A stretch of 11,872 nucleotides of DNA from Bacteroidales bacterium UBA2800 (lineage in GTDB: Bacteria > Bacteroidota > Bacteroidia > Bacteroidales > Paludibacteraceae). How positions within the stretch are numbered: position 1 is the stretch's first letter; each line of letters begins with the position of its first letter. The position numbers were made by a program, and so were the translations under genes. This document shows, one piece after another, positions 1 to 5,856 of this stretch. A model generated the notes under the pieces. It worked only from the letters and a program-made list of their open reading frames with translations, did no database searches and was not told the DNA's origin. The DNA is taken from the NCBI GenBank assembly GCA_002351925.1, contig DEHM01000015.1, positions 28,655 through 40,526 on the forward strand, read 5' to 3'.

Positions 1-146
1 TGGAGCCTCGAATTAGCCGCCTATGATGCACAGCATCAAGGCTAAGTGCTCGGATAGCTACTCATCGGGGTATCGGCCCCATGCCTACGTATTTGGACGT
101 ACCCCTTCGTCCAAATATGCCCCCGAGTGAGTACTATCCTCACGAA
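1..146 (+). ncRNA. Candidate structured RNA, 3' portion (5' end outside window)
   Basis: The stretch folds into extensive local pairing. Hairpin 1 pairs 3-6 with 48-51, 13-18 (TTAGCC) with 40-45 (GGCTAA), and 25-29 (GATGC) with 33-37 (GCATC). Hairpin 2 is an 18-bp imperfect stem, 52-70 with 121-139, broken only by single-base bulges at 58 and 127. Inside it is a 9-bp stem, 91-99 with 108-116, with an 8-base loop. A CCCC in that loop (102-105) could also pair with GGGG 67-70. No frame carries a recognisable protein; the only short plus-strand frame that stays open ends at 45. A terminator palindrome follows directly. I looked for tmRNA, SRP RNA, RNase P and tRNA hallmarks and saw none. A 6S-type RNA is possible but unproven, and the strand is a guess based on the terminator position. 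Confidence 0.4.
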
Positions 147-153
147 AAAAAAG

Positions 154-180
154 AAAGGGCGCTCAATTGAGCGCCCTTTT
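154..180. terminator. Bidirectional intrinsic terminator, perfect 26-bp palindrome
   Basis: Bases 154-166 are perfectly complementary to 167-179 (arm AAAGGGCGCTCAA). On the plus strand the stem runs into a short T run. On the minus strand it is followed by C and eight T (the A run at 145-152), which is the stronger terminator. It therefore fits both the end of the RNA to the left and the end of the small minus-strand unit starting near 281. Confidence 0.85.
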
Positions 181-208
181 GTTGTGTGTGCCGCTTATAG
201 TTTGAGGC

Positions 209-262
209 TCAGGCCGCGGCCCACATGAGCACAAAAACCAATACCTGTATCGTTCTTTTCAT
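209..262 (-). CDS. Possible 17-residue hydrophobic peptide, or a lipoprotein signal cut by TGA
   Basis: A short ORF on the minus strand reads MKRTIQVLVFVLMWAAA, then TGA. It starts about 19 nt downstream of the predicted transcription start of a good Bacteroidetes promoter (287-318), has AGAGG one base before the ATG, and is closed by a strong terminator, giving a transcript of about 130 nt. The peptide is a basic N-terminus plus one hydrophobic stretch, the general shape of small membrane peptides and type I toxins such as Ibs or Fst, though I see no sequence identity to either. Alternatively it is the start of a small lipoprotein: the TGA falls where a lipobox Cys (TGC or TGT) would be expected after AAA, and the frame stays open for about 20 more codons into the terminator. 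Function is unknown, and it may not be translated. Confidence 0.35.
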   Translation of the reverse strand: MKRTIQVLVFVLMWAAA

Positions 263-286
263 ACCTCTATTCTTCAAAAATGCGTG

Positions 287-318
287 CAAAAGTACTACAA
301 AAATTGCATATATGCAAA
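287..318 (-). promoter_or_regulatory. Bacteroidetes-type promoter, minus strand
   Basis: On the minus strand the -33 box TTTG (315-318) and the -7 box TACTTTTG (287-294, followed by C) are separated by exactly 20 nt. The predicted start is near 281. No gene other than the 17-codon ORF lies between it and the terminator at 154-180. Confidence 0.7.
304..317. promoter_or_regulatory. Perfect 14-bp palindrome, candidate operator
   Basis: TTGCATATATGCAA is a perfect inverted repeat lying across the -33 box and spacer of the minus-strand promoter at 287-318. It is centred about 76 bp upstream of the predicted porin transcription start. The position suits a dimeric regulator that represses the small unit or acts from a distance on the porin operon. 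No binding protein can be assigned from sequence. Confidence 0.35.
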
Positions 319-349
319 TCCGGAAGCATTTTTTACCAATTTTTAGGTA

Positions 350-380
350 TTGGGTATGTGGGAGAAAATCAGTAATTTTG
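350..380 (+). promoter_or_regulatory. Promoter of the porin-imelysin-DHOR-ccs operon
   Basis: TTGG (350-353) and TAATTTTG (373-380, followed by C) are separated by 19 nt, fitting the Bacteroidetes -33/-7 pattern. The spacer contains TATGTG, an A run and CAG, resembling the spacers of the promoters at 5802, 6762 and 10781. The predicted start near 387 lies beyond the ATG at 385, which rules that ATG out and favours the one at 424. An imperfect inverted repeat (TACCAAT near 335 and ATTGGGTA at 349-356) overlaps the -33 box. Confidence 0.7.
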
Positions 381-391
381 CATATTGAAAT

Positions 392-414
392 ACAGCGTAC
401 AGAAGACAGCGTAC
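392..414 (+). repeat. Direct repeat in the porin leader
   Basis: The 9-mer ACAGCGTAC occurs at 392-400 and again at 406-414, 14 bp apart, just after the predicted transcription start. It may be an operator half-site pair, or another of the short TACAG-rich repeats scattered through this genome (compare 1879-1918). Confidence 0.4.
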
Positions 415-423
415 GGACTAAAT

Positions 424-1878
424 ATGAGAAGACAAACAATCTTATTTATTGTACTGATTGTGTGCGTGTTGAGTGCACGTGCGGAGGATAGTATCAAGGT
501 GAGTGCGGCGGATCTGCAGGCGCTCATGCAACGCGTGGAGCGTTTGGAGCAAAAAGCCGACCATCCCAATAAATTGGGAGACTCGGCGAAGGTACAAAGG
601 GACAATGTACAAAGTACAAAGGAGCGAAGGCACGGTCGATTCACAATAGGCGGGTACGGCGAAGTGACCGCGAAGCACTGTTTCTACTCGAACAACTACC
701 TGCGCTACGGCAAGAACCCGGAGAAATACAAGAACGACCATTACGGTGAGTTCGACTTGCCGCACGTGGTGATCTACCTGGGTTACGACTTCGGCAAGGG
801 CTGGAGTGTCGGCACAGAGATTGAGTTCGAGCACGGCGGCACGGAGTCGGCTGTGGAGATAGAGGAAGAAGAGGGCGGAGAATACGAAGCGGAGATAGAG
901 CGCGGCGGCGAAGTGGCGCTGGAGCAGTTCTGGCTGCAGAAAGCCTTCAACCGCTATGCCATCCTCCGCGCCGGCATGCAGGTCATTCCCGTAGGCGGGC
1001 TGAATGCCCATCACGAGCCGACGGAGTTCTTCAGCGTCTATCGTAACGAGGGAGAGTTCACTATCATCCCCAGTACGTGGCACGAGGTGGCGCTGACGTT
1101 CATGGGCAGCACGAAGAACGGCTGGCACTATCAGGCGATGTTCCTGCCGGGGCTGGACAGCGACCGCTTCAACCGCAAGAACTGGGTGAAGCCCGGTGCG
1201 GGCAGTCCGTATGAGTTCAAACTAGCGAACGTCTTTGCCGGTGCAGCACGCGTGGATTATACGGGTGTGAAGGGTCTAAGGCTGAGCCTGAGCGGCTACT
1301 GCGGCAACTCGTTCCGTAACACGCTGAGCAAGACCAATGCCGAACTGGACGCAAGTGCGTACAAAGACGTGAAGGGTACCGTCACCATCGGTGCGTTCGA
1401 CTTCGCCTACAAGGGCTACGGTCTGGTGGCACGCGGAACGTTGCTGTACGGCCACCTGAGCGATGCGGCCGCTATCACGCAGTATAACATAGCCATGCGT
1501 AAGGGGTCGGTGAGCAGCAAGCAGTGGGTGGCATCGGACGCCCTTGCGGCAGGCATAGAGGTAGGTTACGACTTCTTCTCGCTCAGCCGGACGCTGCGCG
1601 AGAAACAGCAGCAGTTCTTCCTCTTCGGCCGCTACGACTACTACGACTCGATGTTCCGCTACGACAACCGGCCGACGGATATGTACGCCTGGTGCGGCCG
1701 ACATCGCGCGGCGGTGGGTATCAACTATTTCCCCATCAAGCAGATAGGCGTGAAGGCGGAGTTCTCCTACGGTATTCTGAAACCCGGTACGCGGGCGGAC
1801 GGCACGAAAGGCAAGATCTATAACGACGAACCGCAGATAGCGATAGGGATTGTGTATGCGGGATTCTATCAACTGTAG
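424..1878 (+). CDS. Outer-membrane porin of an imelysin-linked operon
   Basis: Predicted 484-residue outer-membrane beta-barrel protein, probably a channel for an anion or metal complex. Residues 1-20 are a signal peptide (MRRQTILFIVLIVCVLSARA, cleaved before EDS). A short coiled-coil-like stretch follows (ADLQALMQRVERLEQ), then a low-complexity linker, then repeated amphipathic strands beginning at RFTIGGYGEV. It resembles the phosphate-selective porin O/P-like families of Bacteroidetes. A glutamate-rich segment near residues 142-160 (VEIEEEEGGEYEAEIE) probably forms an exposed loop that could bind cations. The start at 424 is chosen over 385 because only 424 begins a clean signal peptide and 385 lies at or before the predicted transcription start. 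It is first in an operon with the imelysin, DHOR and Ccs genes, which suggests iron or haem-related transport, but the substrate cannot be read from sequence. Confidence 0.8.
   Translation: MRRQTILFIVLIVCVLSARAEDSIKVSAADLQALMQRVERLEQKADHPNKLGDSAKVQRDNVQSTKERRHGRFTIGGYGEVTAKHCFYSNNYLRYGKNPEKYKNDHYGEFDLPHVVIYLGYDFGKGWSVGTEIEFEHGGTESAVEIEEEEGGEYEAEIERGGEVALEQFWLQKAFNRYAILRAGMQVIPVGGLNAHHEPTEFFSVYRNEGEFTIIPSTWHEVALTFMGSTKNGWHYQAMFLPGLDSDRFNRKNWVKPGAGSPYEFKLANVFAGAARVDYTGVKGLRLSLSGYCGNSFRNTLSKTNAELDASAYKDVKGTVTIGAFDFAYKGYGLVARGTLLYGHLSDAAAITQYNIAMRKGSVSSKQWVASDALAAGIEVGYDFFSLSRTLREKQQQFFLFGRYDYYDSMFRYDNRPTDMYAWCGRHRAAVGINYFPIKQIGVKAEFSYGILKPGTRADGTKGKIYNDEPQIAIGIVYAGFYQL
564..632 (+). repeat. Palindrome and GTACAAAG repeats inside the porin linker
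   Basis: Bases 564-579 form a 7-bp inverted repeat with a 2-base spacer (TCCCAAT and ATTGGGA). From about 591 to 624 the motif GTACAAAG occurs three times. They encode a polar linker between the coiled-coil stretch and the barrel, and look like small repeat elements tolerated there in frame. Confidence 0.5.
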
Positions 1879-1918
1879 GAGTACAGACCGCTACGCTGAC
1901 AGAGTACAGAATACAGAC
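1879..1918 (+). repeat. TACAGA-rich repeat between porin and imelysin genes
   Basis: GAGTACAGA occurs at 1879-1887 and 1902-1910, followed by ATACAGAC, in the 56-bp gap between the two genes. No terminator or promoter is evident in the gap, so the genes are probably co-transcribed. Confidence 0.5.
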
Positions 1919-1934
1919 TTAAAATGATATAGTT

Positions 1935-3104
1935 ATGAAAAAGCAATTTCTTTTTATGGCGCTGGCCGTTATGGGATTGACGGCCTGCCAGGGAGGCGGT
2001 AGTACAGAGCCCACCACGGACAAGGAAGCGGTGCTGCAGCAAGTGGTAACGCCGTATGTGAACAACACGGTTGTAGCGACCTATAGCGCCATGGCCGATG
2101 CCGGCATGACGCTGCAGGAGAAGACTGAAGCCATCTTGGCCAAAGTGGAAGCGGGTCAGGACTATTACGACCTGATAGTAGAAGCCGACGCGGCATGGCG
2201 TCTGATGCGTAAGTACTGGGAGCAGAGCGAGGCTTTCCTCTACGGACCTGCCTTCACGCACAATATCGACCCGCATATTGACTCGTGGCCGTTGGATTTC
2301 AATGCGATGAACGCCCTGCTGCACAACGAGGCACAGATGGCGCAGATTGAAGAAGAGGGGGGTGCGTACGTGGGCGACAAACTCGGTTACGCCCTGAAGG
2401 GTTTCCACGCTGCCGAATATCTGCTCTTTGAGTCGGTCATCCAGGACGGACGAGCTATAGGTACCGGTCAGCCGCATGCAGCTAACCTGACGCACGCCGA
2501 GGCAGTCTATCTGAACGCTATCGTCGAGGACCTGACCCAACAGGCTATCCTGCTGGAGTACGCCTGGGCAGGCGAAGTGAGTGCCACCAAGCAAGCCCTG
2601 CTGGATGAGGCTGAGATAGAGCCCTACGAAGACCGCTACGGCGCACAGATGATCAATGCCGGTAAGGCCGGTTCGATCTACGTGAGCTATCAGGAAGCCG
2701 CCGAAGATATCATCGCCGGCGCTATCGACATCGCGGGTGAGGTAGCCGACCTGAAGATGGGTAACCCCTATATCAGCAGCACCGCCGAAGAGCGTGACTA
2801 TATCGAGAGTCCGTACAGCTGCACCTCGACTATCGATTTTGCCGACAATATCCGCTCTATCCAACACGCGTACTGCGGTGCGCAAACCGGTGACTACTCG
2901 GTGTCCAACTATGTGTATCGTAAGAATGCTGCGCTGGACGGCAAGGTTCGCAAGGCGATTGCCGATGCTATCAGCGCCATCGAGGCCATCCACAACTTCG
3001 AGAGTACGGCGCAGGGCAACCCGCAAGTGAAAGCCGCTATCGACCAGGTACAGGTGCTGGAAGGACTGTTGGATGACGAAGTGTTGCCGCTGCTGGCGGA
3101 GTAA
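1935..3104 (+). CDS. Imelysin-family (M75, IrpA/EfeO-like) lipoprotein
   Basis: A 389-residue lipoprotein: MKKQFLFMALAVMGLTAC gives a signal peptide with lipobox LTAC and lipidated Cys18. The imelysin signature GxHxxE is present as GFHAAE at residues 156-161 (H158, E161) in an acidic, helix-rich protein, as the two four-helix-bundle domains of the family would predict. Family members (insulin-cleaving membrane protein IcmP, IrpA, the EfeO M75 domain) are periplasmic or surface proteins linked to iron uptake; the motif is thought to bind metal rather than make the protein an active peptidase. It lies between a porin and a di-haem protein, the usual type of neighbourhood for imelysins. The first 11 residues are identical to those of the next protein. 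Confidence in the family is high; the exact ligand is unknown. Confidence 0.92.
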   Translation: MKKQFLFMALAVMGLTACQGGGSTEPTTDKEAVLQQVVTPYVNNTVVATYSAMADAGMTLQEKTEAILAKVEAGQDYYDLIVEADAAWRLMRKYWEQSEAFLYGPAFTHNIDPHIDSWPLDFNAMNALLHNEAQMAQIEEEGGAYVGDKLGYALKGFHAAEYLLFESVIQDGRAIGTGQPHAANLTHAEAVYLNAIVEDLTQQAILLEYAWAGEVSATKQALLDEAEIEPYEDRYGAQMINAGKAGSIYVSYQEAAEDIIAGAIDIAGEVADLKMGNPYISSTAEERDYIESPYSCTSTIDFADNIRSIQHAYCGAQTGDYSVSNYVYRKNAALDGKVRKAIADAISAIEAIHNFESTAQGNPQVKAAIDQVQVLEGLLDDEVLPLLAE

Positions 3105-3112
3105 GAAGAAAG

Positions 3113-3140
3113 ATGAAAAGTGAAAAATGAAAAGTGAAAA
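3113..3140 (+). repeat. Perfect 14-bp tandem duplication before the DHOR start
   Basis: ATGAAAAGTGAAAA occurs twice back to back (3113-3126 and 3127-3140), filling most of the 40-bp gap between the imelysin stop and the DHOR start at 3145. Each copy offers an ATG: 3113 is out of frame, while 3127 is in frame and would add six residues. Copy number could influence translation of the DHOR gene. Confidence 0.75.
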
Positions 3141-3144
3141 AAAT

Positions 3145-4728
3145 ATGAAAAAGCAATTCCTTTTTATGGCGTTGGCCGCTGTTGTTATGGCGGGCTGTAC
3201 GTCCAACAACAACCCCGGTCCGGATCCGCAGACCGACAAGCCGGATTGGTACTACACGGGTGGTAAACTGGGTACTACTACCAACCTCAGTTCGATGACG
3301 TTCCGTCAGCCGACGCCGGCGACCGAAGAGGCCGGTCTGGGCGGGCTGTTCGCCCAAGGCGATCAGATAGCCGAGAAACCCTTTGTGACCAACGAGACGG
3401 GGCGTCAACACGGTCTAGGCCCTGTGTACGTACGTTCGTCCTGCCAACACTGTCACCCCAACTACTCGCACGGCACCTCGGTGCCTGAGGGTACGTACGA
3501 TGCAGCGAACGTAGGTAACGGTACGTTGCTCGTAGTCATCAACCCGACGACGCAGGCCTATGTGCCTTGGCTGGCCGGTATGCCGCAACTATTCGGTGCA
3601 GCGCCCTTCAAGGCGCCGCTCGATCCCGACCAGATTACCGTCACATGGAAGACTGCGCAAGACGAGCACGGCAATAAGTTCGCCGACGGTGAGACCTACG
3701 AGTTGCGCTATCCGGAAGTGACGATGCCCAACACGGCCGTATATGTGTATAACCAGGGCTACCGTGATCCGGACGGCTTGCTGGAGAGCCAGGGCTATGA
3801 AGTCAAGCTGGAGAACACGATAGGTGTGTATGGCTCGGGACTGCTGGATGCGATACCCGACCAAGACATCATCGACCAGTACGCCAAAGAGGCAGCAGAC
3901 GGCAAGCTGCATAACGGTCTGAACCCTGCCTTCTGGAACGGCGGTTTCCAGACAAGCGGCTACTACAAGAACGACCCGCAGTGGGGCCCGAAACGCTTCA
4001 CCTACGCGCTGACGCGCGGTCCTATTATGGACGCTGCGGGCGCGAACGCTATCTGGAACATCACCAACGTCACCCGTAGCGACCGCAAGTACCACTATCT
4101 GGACCTCAACGGCACCATCTACGCCGAGTACGCCAGCAAAGACCCGGAGGTGCAGGCCGAGTTTGGCACCGAGGAGGAGATATACAACTACCTGACGAGC
4201 AAAGAGCTGCCGGCCGAGATGAGCGACGAAGAGTTCACGCAGGTGATGGTTTGGCATCGCGGGCTGGCTGTGCCGGCGGCGCGTAACGTGACTGACGAGA
4301 AAGTGCTGCGCGGCAAGGAACTGTTCAGTCAGATAGGTTGCGACTACTGCCACCGCCCGACATGGACGACTGGTGCCGACGAGGTGCGTGATCCCAATCA
4401 CTTCCCCGCTACGGCCGCTATGCCGCGTTATCCGAACCAGAAGATCTGGCCGTACACCGACATGGTACAGCACAAACTCTGCATGGAGAACGATATCCGC
4501 ACCGGTTGGTGCCGTACGACACCGCTCTGGGGCCGTGGCCTGCACCGCAAAGCGACGGGCGACGCCTACGAGGCACGTATGCATGACACCCGCGCCCGCA
4601 ACGTGATAGAGGCAATCATGTGGCATGGCTACAGCAGCGAATCGGACGCCTACTATCCGACCCAGCAGTTCTATCAGTTAGAGAAGGAAGACCGAGATGC
4701 TATCGTGGCTTTCATCAATGCGATCTAA
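3145..4728 (+). CDS. Di-haem oxidoreductase lipoprotein (DHOR/DUF1111, putative thiol oxidoreductase)
   Basis: A 527-residue lipoprotein with signal peptide MKKQFLFMALAAVVMAGC (lipobox MAGC, Cys18). Two c-type haem sites are visible: CQHCH at 100-104 and CDYCH at 399-403. The second sits in the family context KELFSQIGCDYCHRP. Near the C-terminus are TTPLWGRGL (about 458) and MHDTRARNVIEAIMWHG (from about 479), matching the conserved DUF1111 tail. The family resembles two-haem peroxidases and is often found beside imelysins (for example in Pseudomonas), implying a redox step linked to envelope iron handling; no activity is established. The start at 3145 is preferred to 3127 because it gives a standard lipoprotein signal identical to that of the upstream gene. 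The 3' end overlaps the next gene by 11 bases, suggesting translational coupling with its haem-attachment factor. Confidence 0.92.
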   Translation: MKKQFLFMALAAVVMAGCTSNNNPGPDPQTDKPDWYYTGGKLGTTTNLSSMTFRQPTPATEEAGLGGLFAQGDQIAEKPFVTNETGRQHGLGPVYVRSSCQHCHPNYSHGTSVPEGTYDAANVGNGTLLVVINPTTQAYVPWLAGMPQLFGAAPFKAPLDPDQITVTWKTAQDEHGNKFADGETYELRYPEVTMPNTAVYVYNQGYRDPDGLLESQGYEVKLENTIGVYGSGLLDAIPDQDIIDQYAKEAADGKLHNGLNPAFWNGGFQTSGYYKNDPQWGPKRFTYALTRGPIMDAAGANAIWNITNVTRSDRKYHYLDLNGTIYAEYASKDPEVQAEFGTEEEIYNYLTSKELPAEMSDEEFTQVMVWHRGLAVPAARNVTDEKVLRGKELFSQIGCDYCHRPTWTTGADEVRDPNHFPATAAMPRYPNQKIWPYTDMVQHKLCMENDIRTGWCRTTPLWGRGLHRKATGDAYEARMHDTRARNVIEAIMWHGYSSESDAYYPTQQFYQLEKEDRDAIVAFINAI

Positions 4729-5782
4729 GCCGGGTACTTGGCTGCTACACCTTGCCCTCGCGACGATTGTCGCGGGAGCTTGTGTGACTCATTTTTTTGG
4801 TGAACAGGGTGAGATACACCTGCGTGCCGACAAGGCGGAGACGATAGCCAATTCCCGTTCGTCGGTTAGCCTTTTTCTCTGGGACTTCCGGGTGGTCAAC
4901 GATGCGCAGGGCAACCCTGCGGATTTTATCTCCGAGCTGCGGCTGTTGGACCGAAGTGTGAAGCCGCTGGTGGTGGACGAAGGTGTCGTGCGGATGAACC
5001 GACCGCTGAAGTACCACGGCTGGCGCTTCTGTCAGTCGGACTACGACAGCGACCAACTGGGCGTGGTGCTGAGTTATAACTACGATCCCTGGGGCATCGG
5101 TATCACCTACACCGGCTATGCGTTGCTGCTGGTGGCAATGATTGCGTTCTTTTTCCAAAAGCGCACGTATTTCCGTACCATGTTAAAGAGTGTCACATCA
5201 AACTCCCTCCTTTTAGGGAGGGCCGGGGTAGGCTTATTTGCGGTGTTGGTTATTGCGCTCGCAATTATCATGACGAAGGTAGTGACACCTAAACCGCCTC
5301 TGCAACCGGTGCTACAGACGCCGCTATTGGGTATCCACGTGTCGGTCATCATGCTGGCGTATACGCTCTTTGCGGTCATGATGGTGAACGGTATCCTGGG
5401 TCTCTGTATGCCCAAGCAACGTGAGCGGCTGATGCATCTCTCGCAGCTGCTACTCTATCCGGCGTTGTTCTGCCTGACGGCCGGTATCTTCATAGGTGCC
5501 GTATGGGCGAATATGAGTTGGGGACGCTACTGGGGCTGGGATCCCAAAGAGACCTGGGCGCTTATCACCATGCTGGTCTATGCCGCCCTGCTCCATTGGC
5601 CGTGGCTGAAGAATCTAACAGTGAAACGGTCTTACAGCAAAGCGGTCTTACAGCAAAGCGGTCTTACAACGAAGTGGTCAATCGCCTATCACGCCTGTTG
5701 CGTGATGGCATTTCTCCTGGTGCTGTTCACCTATTTCGGTGTGTCGTACCTGCTCGGAGGGTTGCATTCGTATGCCAATTAA
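4718..5782 (+). CDS. Compact CcsB/CcsA (ResB/ResC)-type cytochrome c assembly protein
   Basis: Predicted 354-residue inner-membrane protein of system II cytochrome c biogenesis, which moves haem across the membrane and attaches it to CXXCH motifs. An N-terminal membrane helix and a periplasmic stretch ending in RPLKYHGWRFCQSDYD, then SYNYDPWGIGITYTGY and a second helix, resemble the end of ResB/Ccs1. The CcsA part follows: a His in LLGIHVSVIMLAY, the WWD haem-handling motif WGRYWGWDPKETWA (268-281), and the C-terminal GGLHSYAN with the conserved periplasmic His. Fused CcsBA proteins are normally much longer (about 800 or more residues), so this is a minimal form. The start at 4718 overlaps the DHOR stop; 4697 is possible and would add seven residues. 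Two short repeat elements lie in frame in loops. Its likely client is the DHOR encoded just upstream. Confidence 0.85.
   Translation: MRSKPGTWLLHLALATIVAGACVTHFFGEQGEIHLRADKAETIANSRSSVSLFLWDFRVVNDAQGNPADFISELRLLDRSVKPLVVDEGVVRMNRPLKYHGWRFCQSDYDSDQLGVVLSYNYDPWGIGITYTGYALLLVAMIAFFFQKRTYFRTMLKSVTSNSLLLGRAGVGLFAVLVIALAIIMTKVVTPKPPLQPVLQTPLLGIHVSVIMLAYTLFAVMMVNGILGLCMPKQRERLMHLSQLLLYPALFCLTAGIFIGAVWANMSWGRYWGWDPKETWALITMLVYAALLHWPWLKNLTVKRSYSKAVLQQSGLTTKWSIAYHACCVMAFLLVLFTYFGVSYLLGGLHSYAN
5203..5233 (+). repeat. GC-rich palindromic repeat inside ccsA-like gene
   Basis: The element begins with an inverted repeat, CTCCCT (5203-5208) and AGGGAG (5215-5220), and ends GGGGTAGGC (5225-5233). It is read in frame as SLLLGRAGVG between two membrane helices. 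The reverse complement shares its end motifs, in the same order, with the insertion in the ttcA gene at 8359-8443, so the two look like one repeat family. Confidence 0.55.
5627..5674 (+). repeat. Three tandem 16-bp units inside ccsA-like gene
   Basis: Units CGGTCTTACAGCAAAG at 5627-5642 and 5643-5658 are identical. The third, 5659-5674, differs at two positions and is followed by a partial unit (TGGTC). Because 16 is not a multiple of three, each unit is read in a different frame (RSYSKA, VLQQSG, LTTKW), but three units total 48 bp and keep the gene in frame. The encoded segment is a basic cytoplasmic-type loop before the last membrane helix. Confidence 0.85.
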
Positions 5783-5801
5783 GAGAATTATTGATTTCAG
5801 A

Positions 5802-5833
5802 TTTGCTTATGTCAAAAAAAAATAGTACTTTTG
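5802..5833 (+). promoter_or_regulatory. Promoter of the hemerythrin-LuxR regulator gene
   Basis: TTTG (5802-5805), a 20-nt spacer and TACTTTTG (5826-5833, followed by C) match the Bacteroidetes consensus. The predicted start near 5840 lies downstream of the ATG at 5809. The apparent N-terminus MSKKNSTFAADL is therefore promoter DNA, and the next in-frame ATG, 5857, is the better start. Confidence 0.8.
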
Positions 5834-5856
5834 CAGCGGATTTAGATGCGACGAAG

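Noticed and set aside
1..146. tmRNA, SRP RNA, RNase P RNA or tRNA at the left edge
   Set aside because: No CCA-type acceptor end or T-loop, no SRP apical motif and no RNase P core motif could be found in the visible part.
385..423. Upstream ATG extending the porin by 13 residues
   Set aside because: It lies at or before the predicted transcription start and would spoil the signal peptide that starts cleanly at 424.
1869..3239. 456-codon open frame antisense to the imelysin gene
   Set aside because: Shadow of codon bias in the real gene; the sense strand has a lipobox and the GxHxxE motif, and the antisense product has no recognisable domain.
3589..4626. 345-codon open frame antisense to the DHOR gene
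   Set aside because: Antisense shadow; the sense strand carries both CXXCH motifs and the conserved family tail.
5203..5674. CRISPR array suggested by repeats in the ccsA-like gene
   Set aside because: Units are directly adjacent without spacers, inside a coding frame, and no cas genes are present.
5503..5856. Long open frame running through the 3' end of the ccsA-like gene into the regulator gene
   Set aside because: It is the regulator's frame staying open by chance across another gene; the promoter at 5802-5833 and the domain boundary place the start at 5857.
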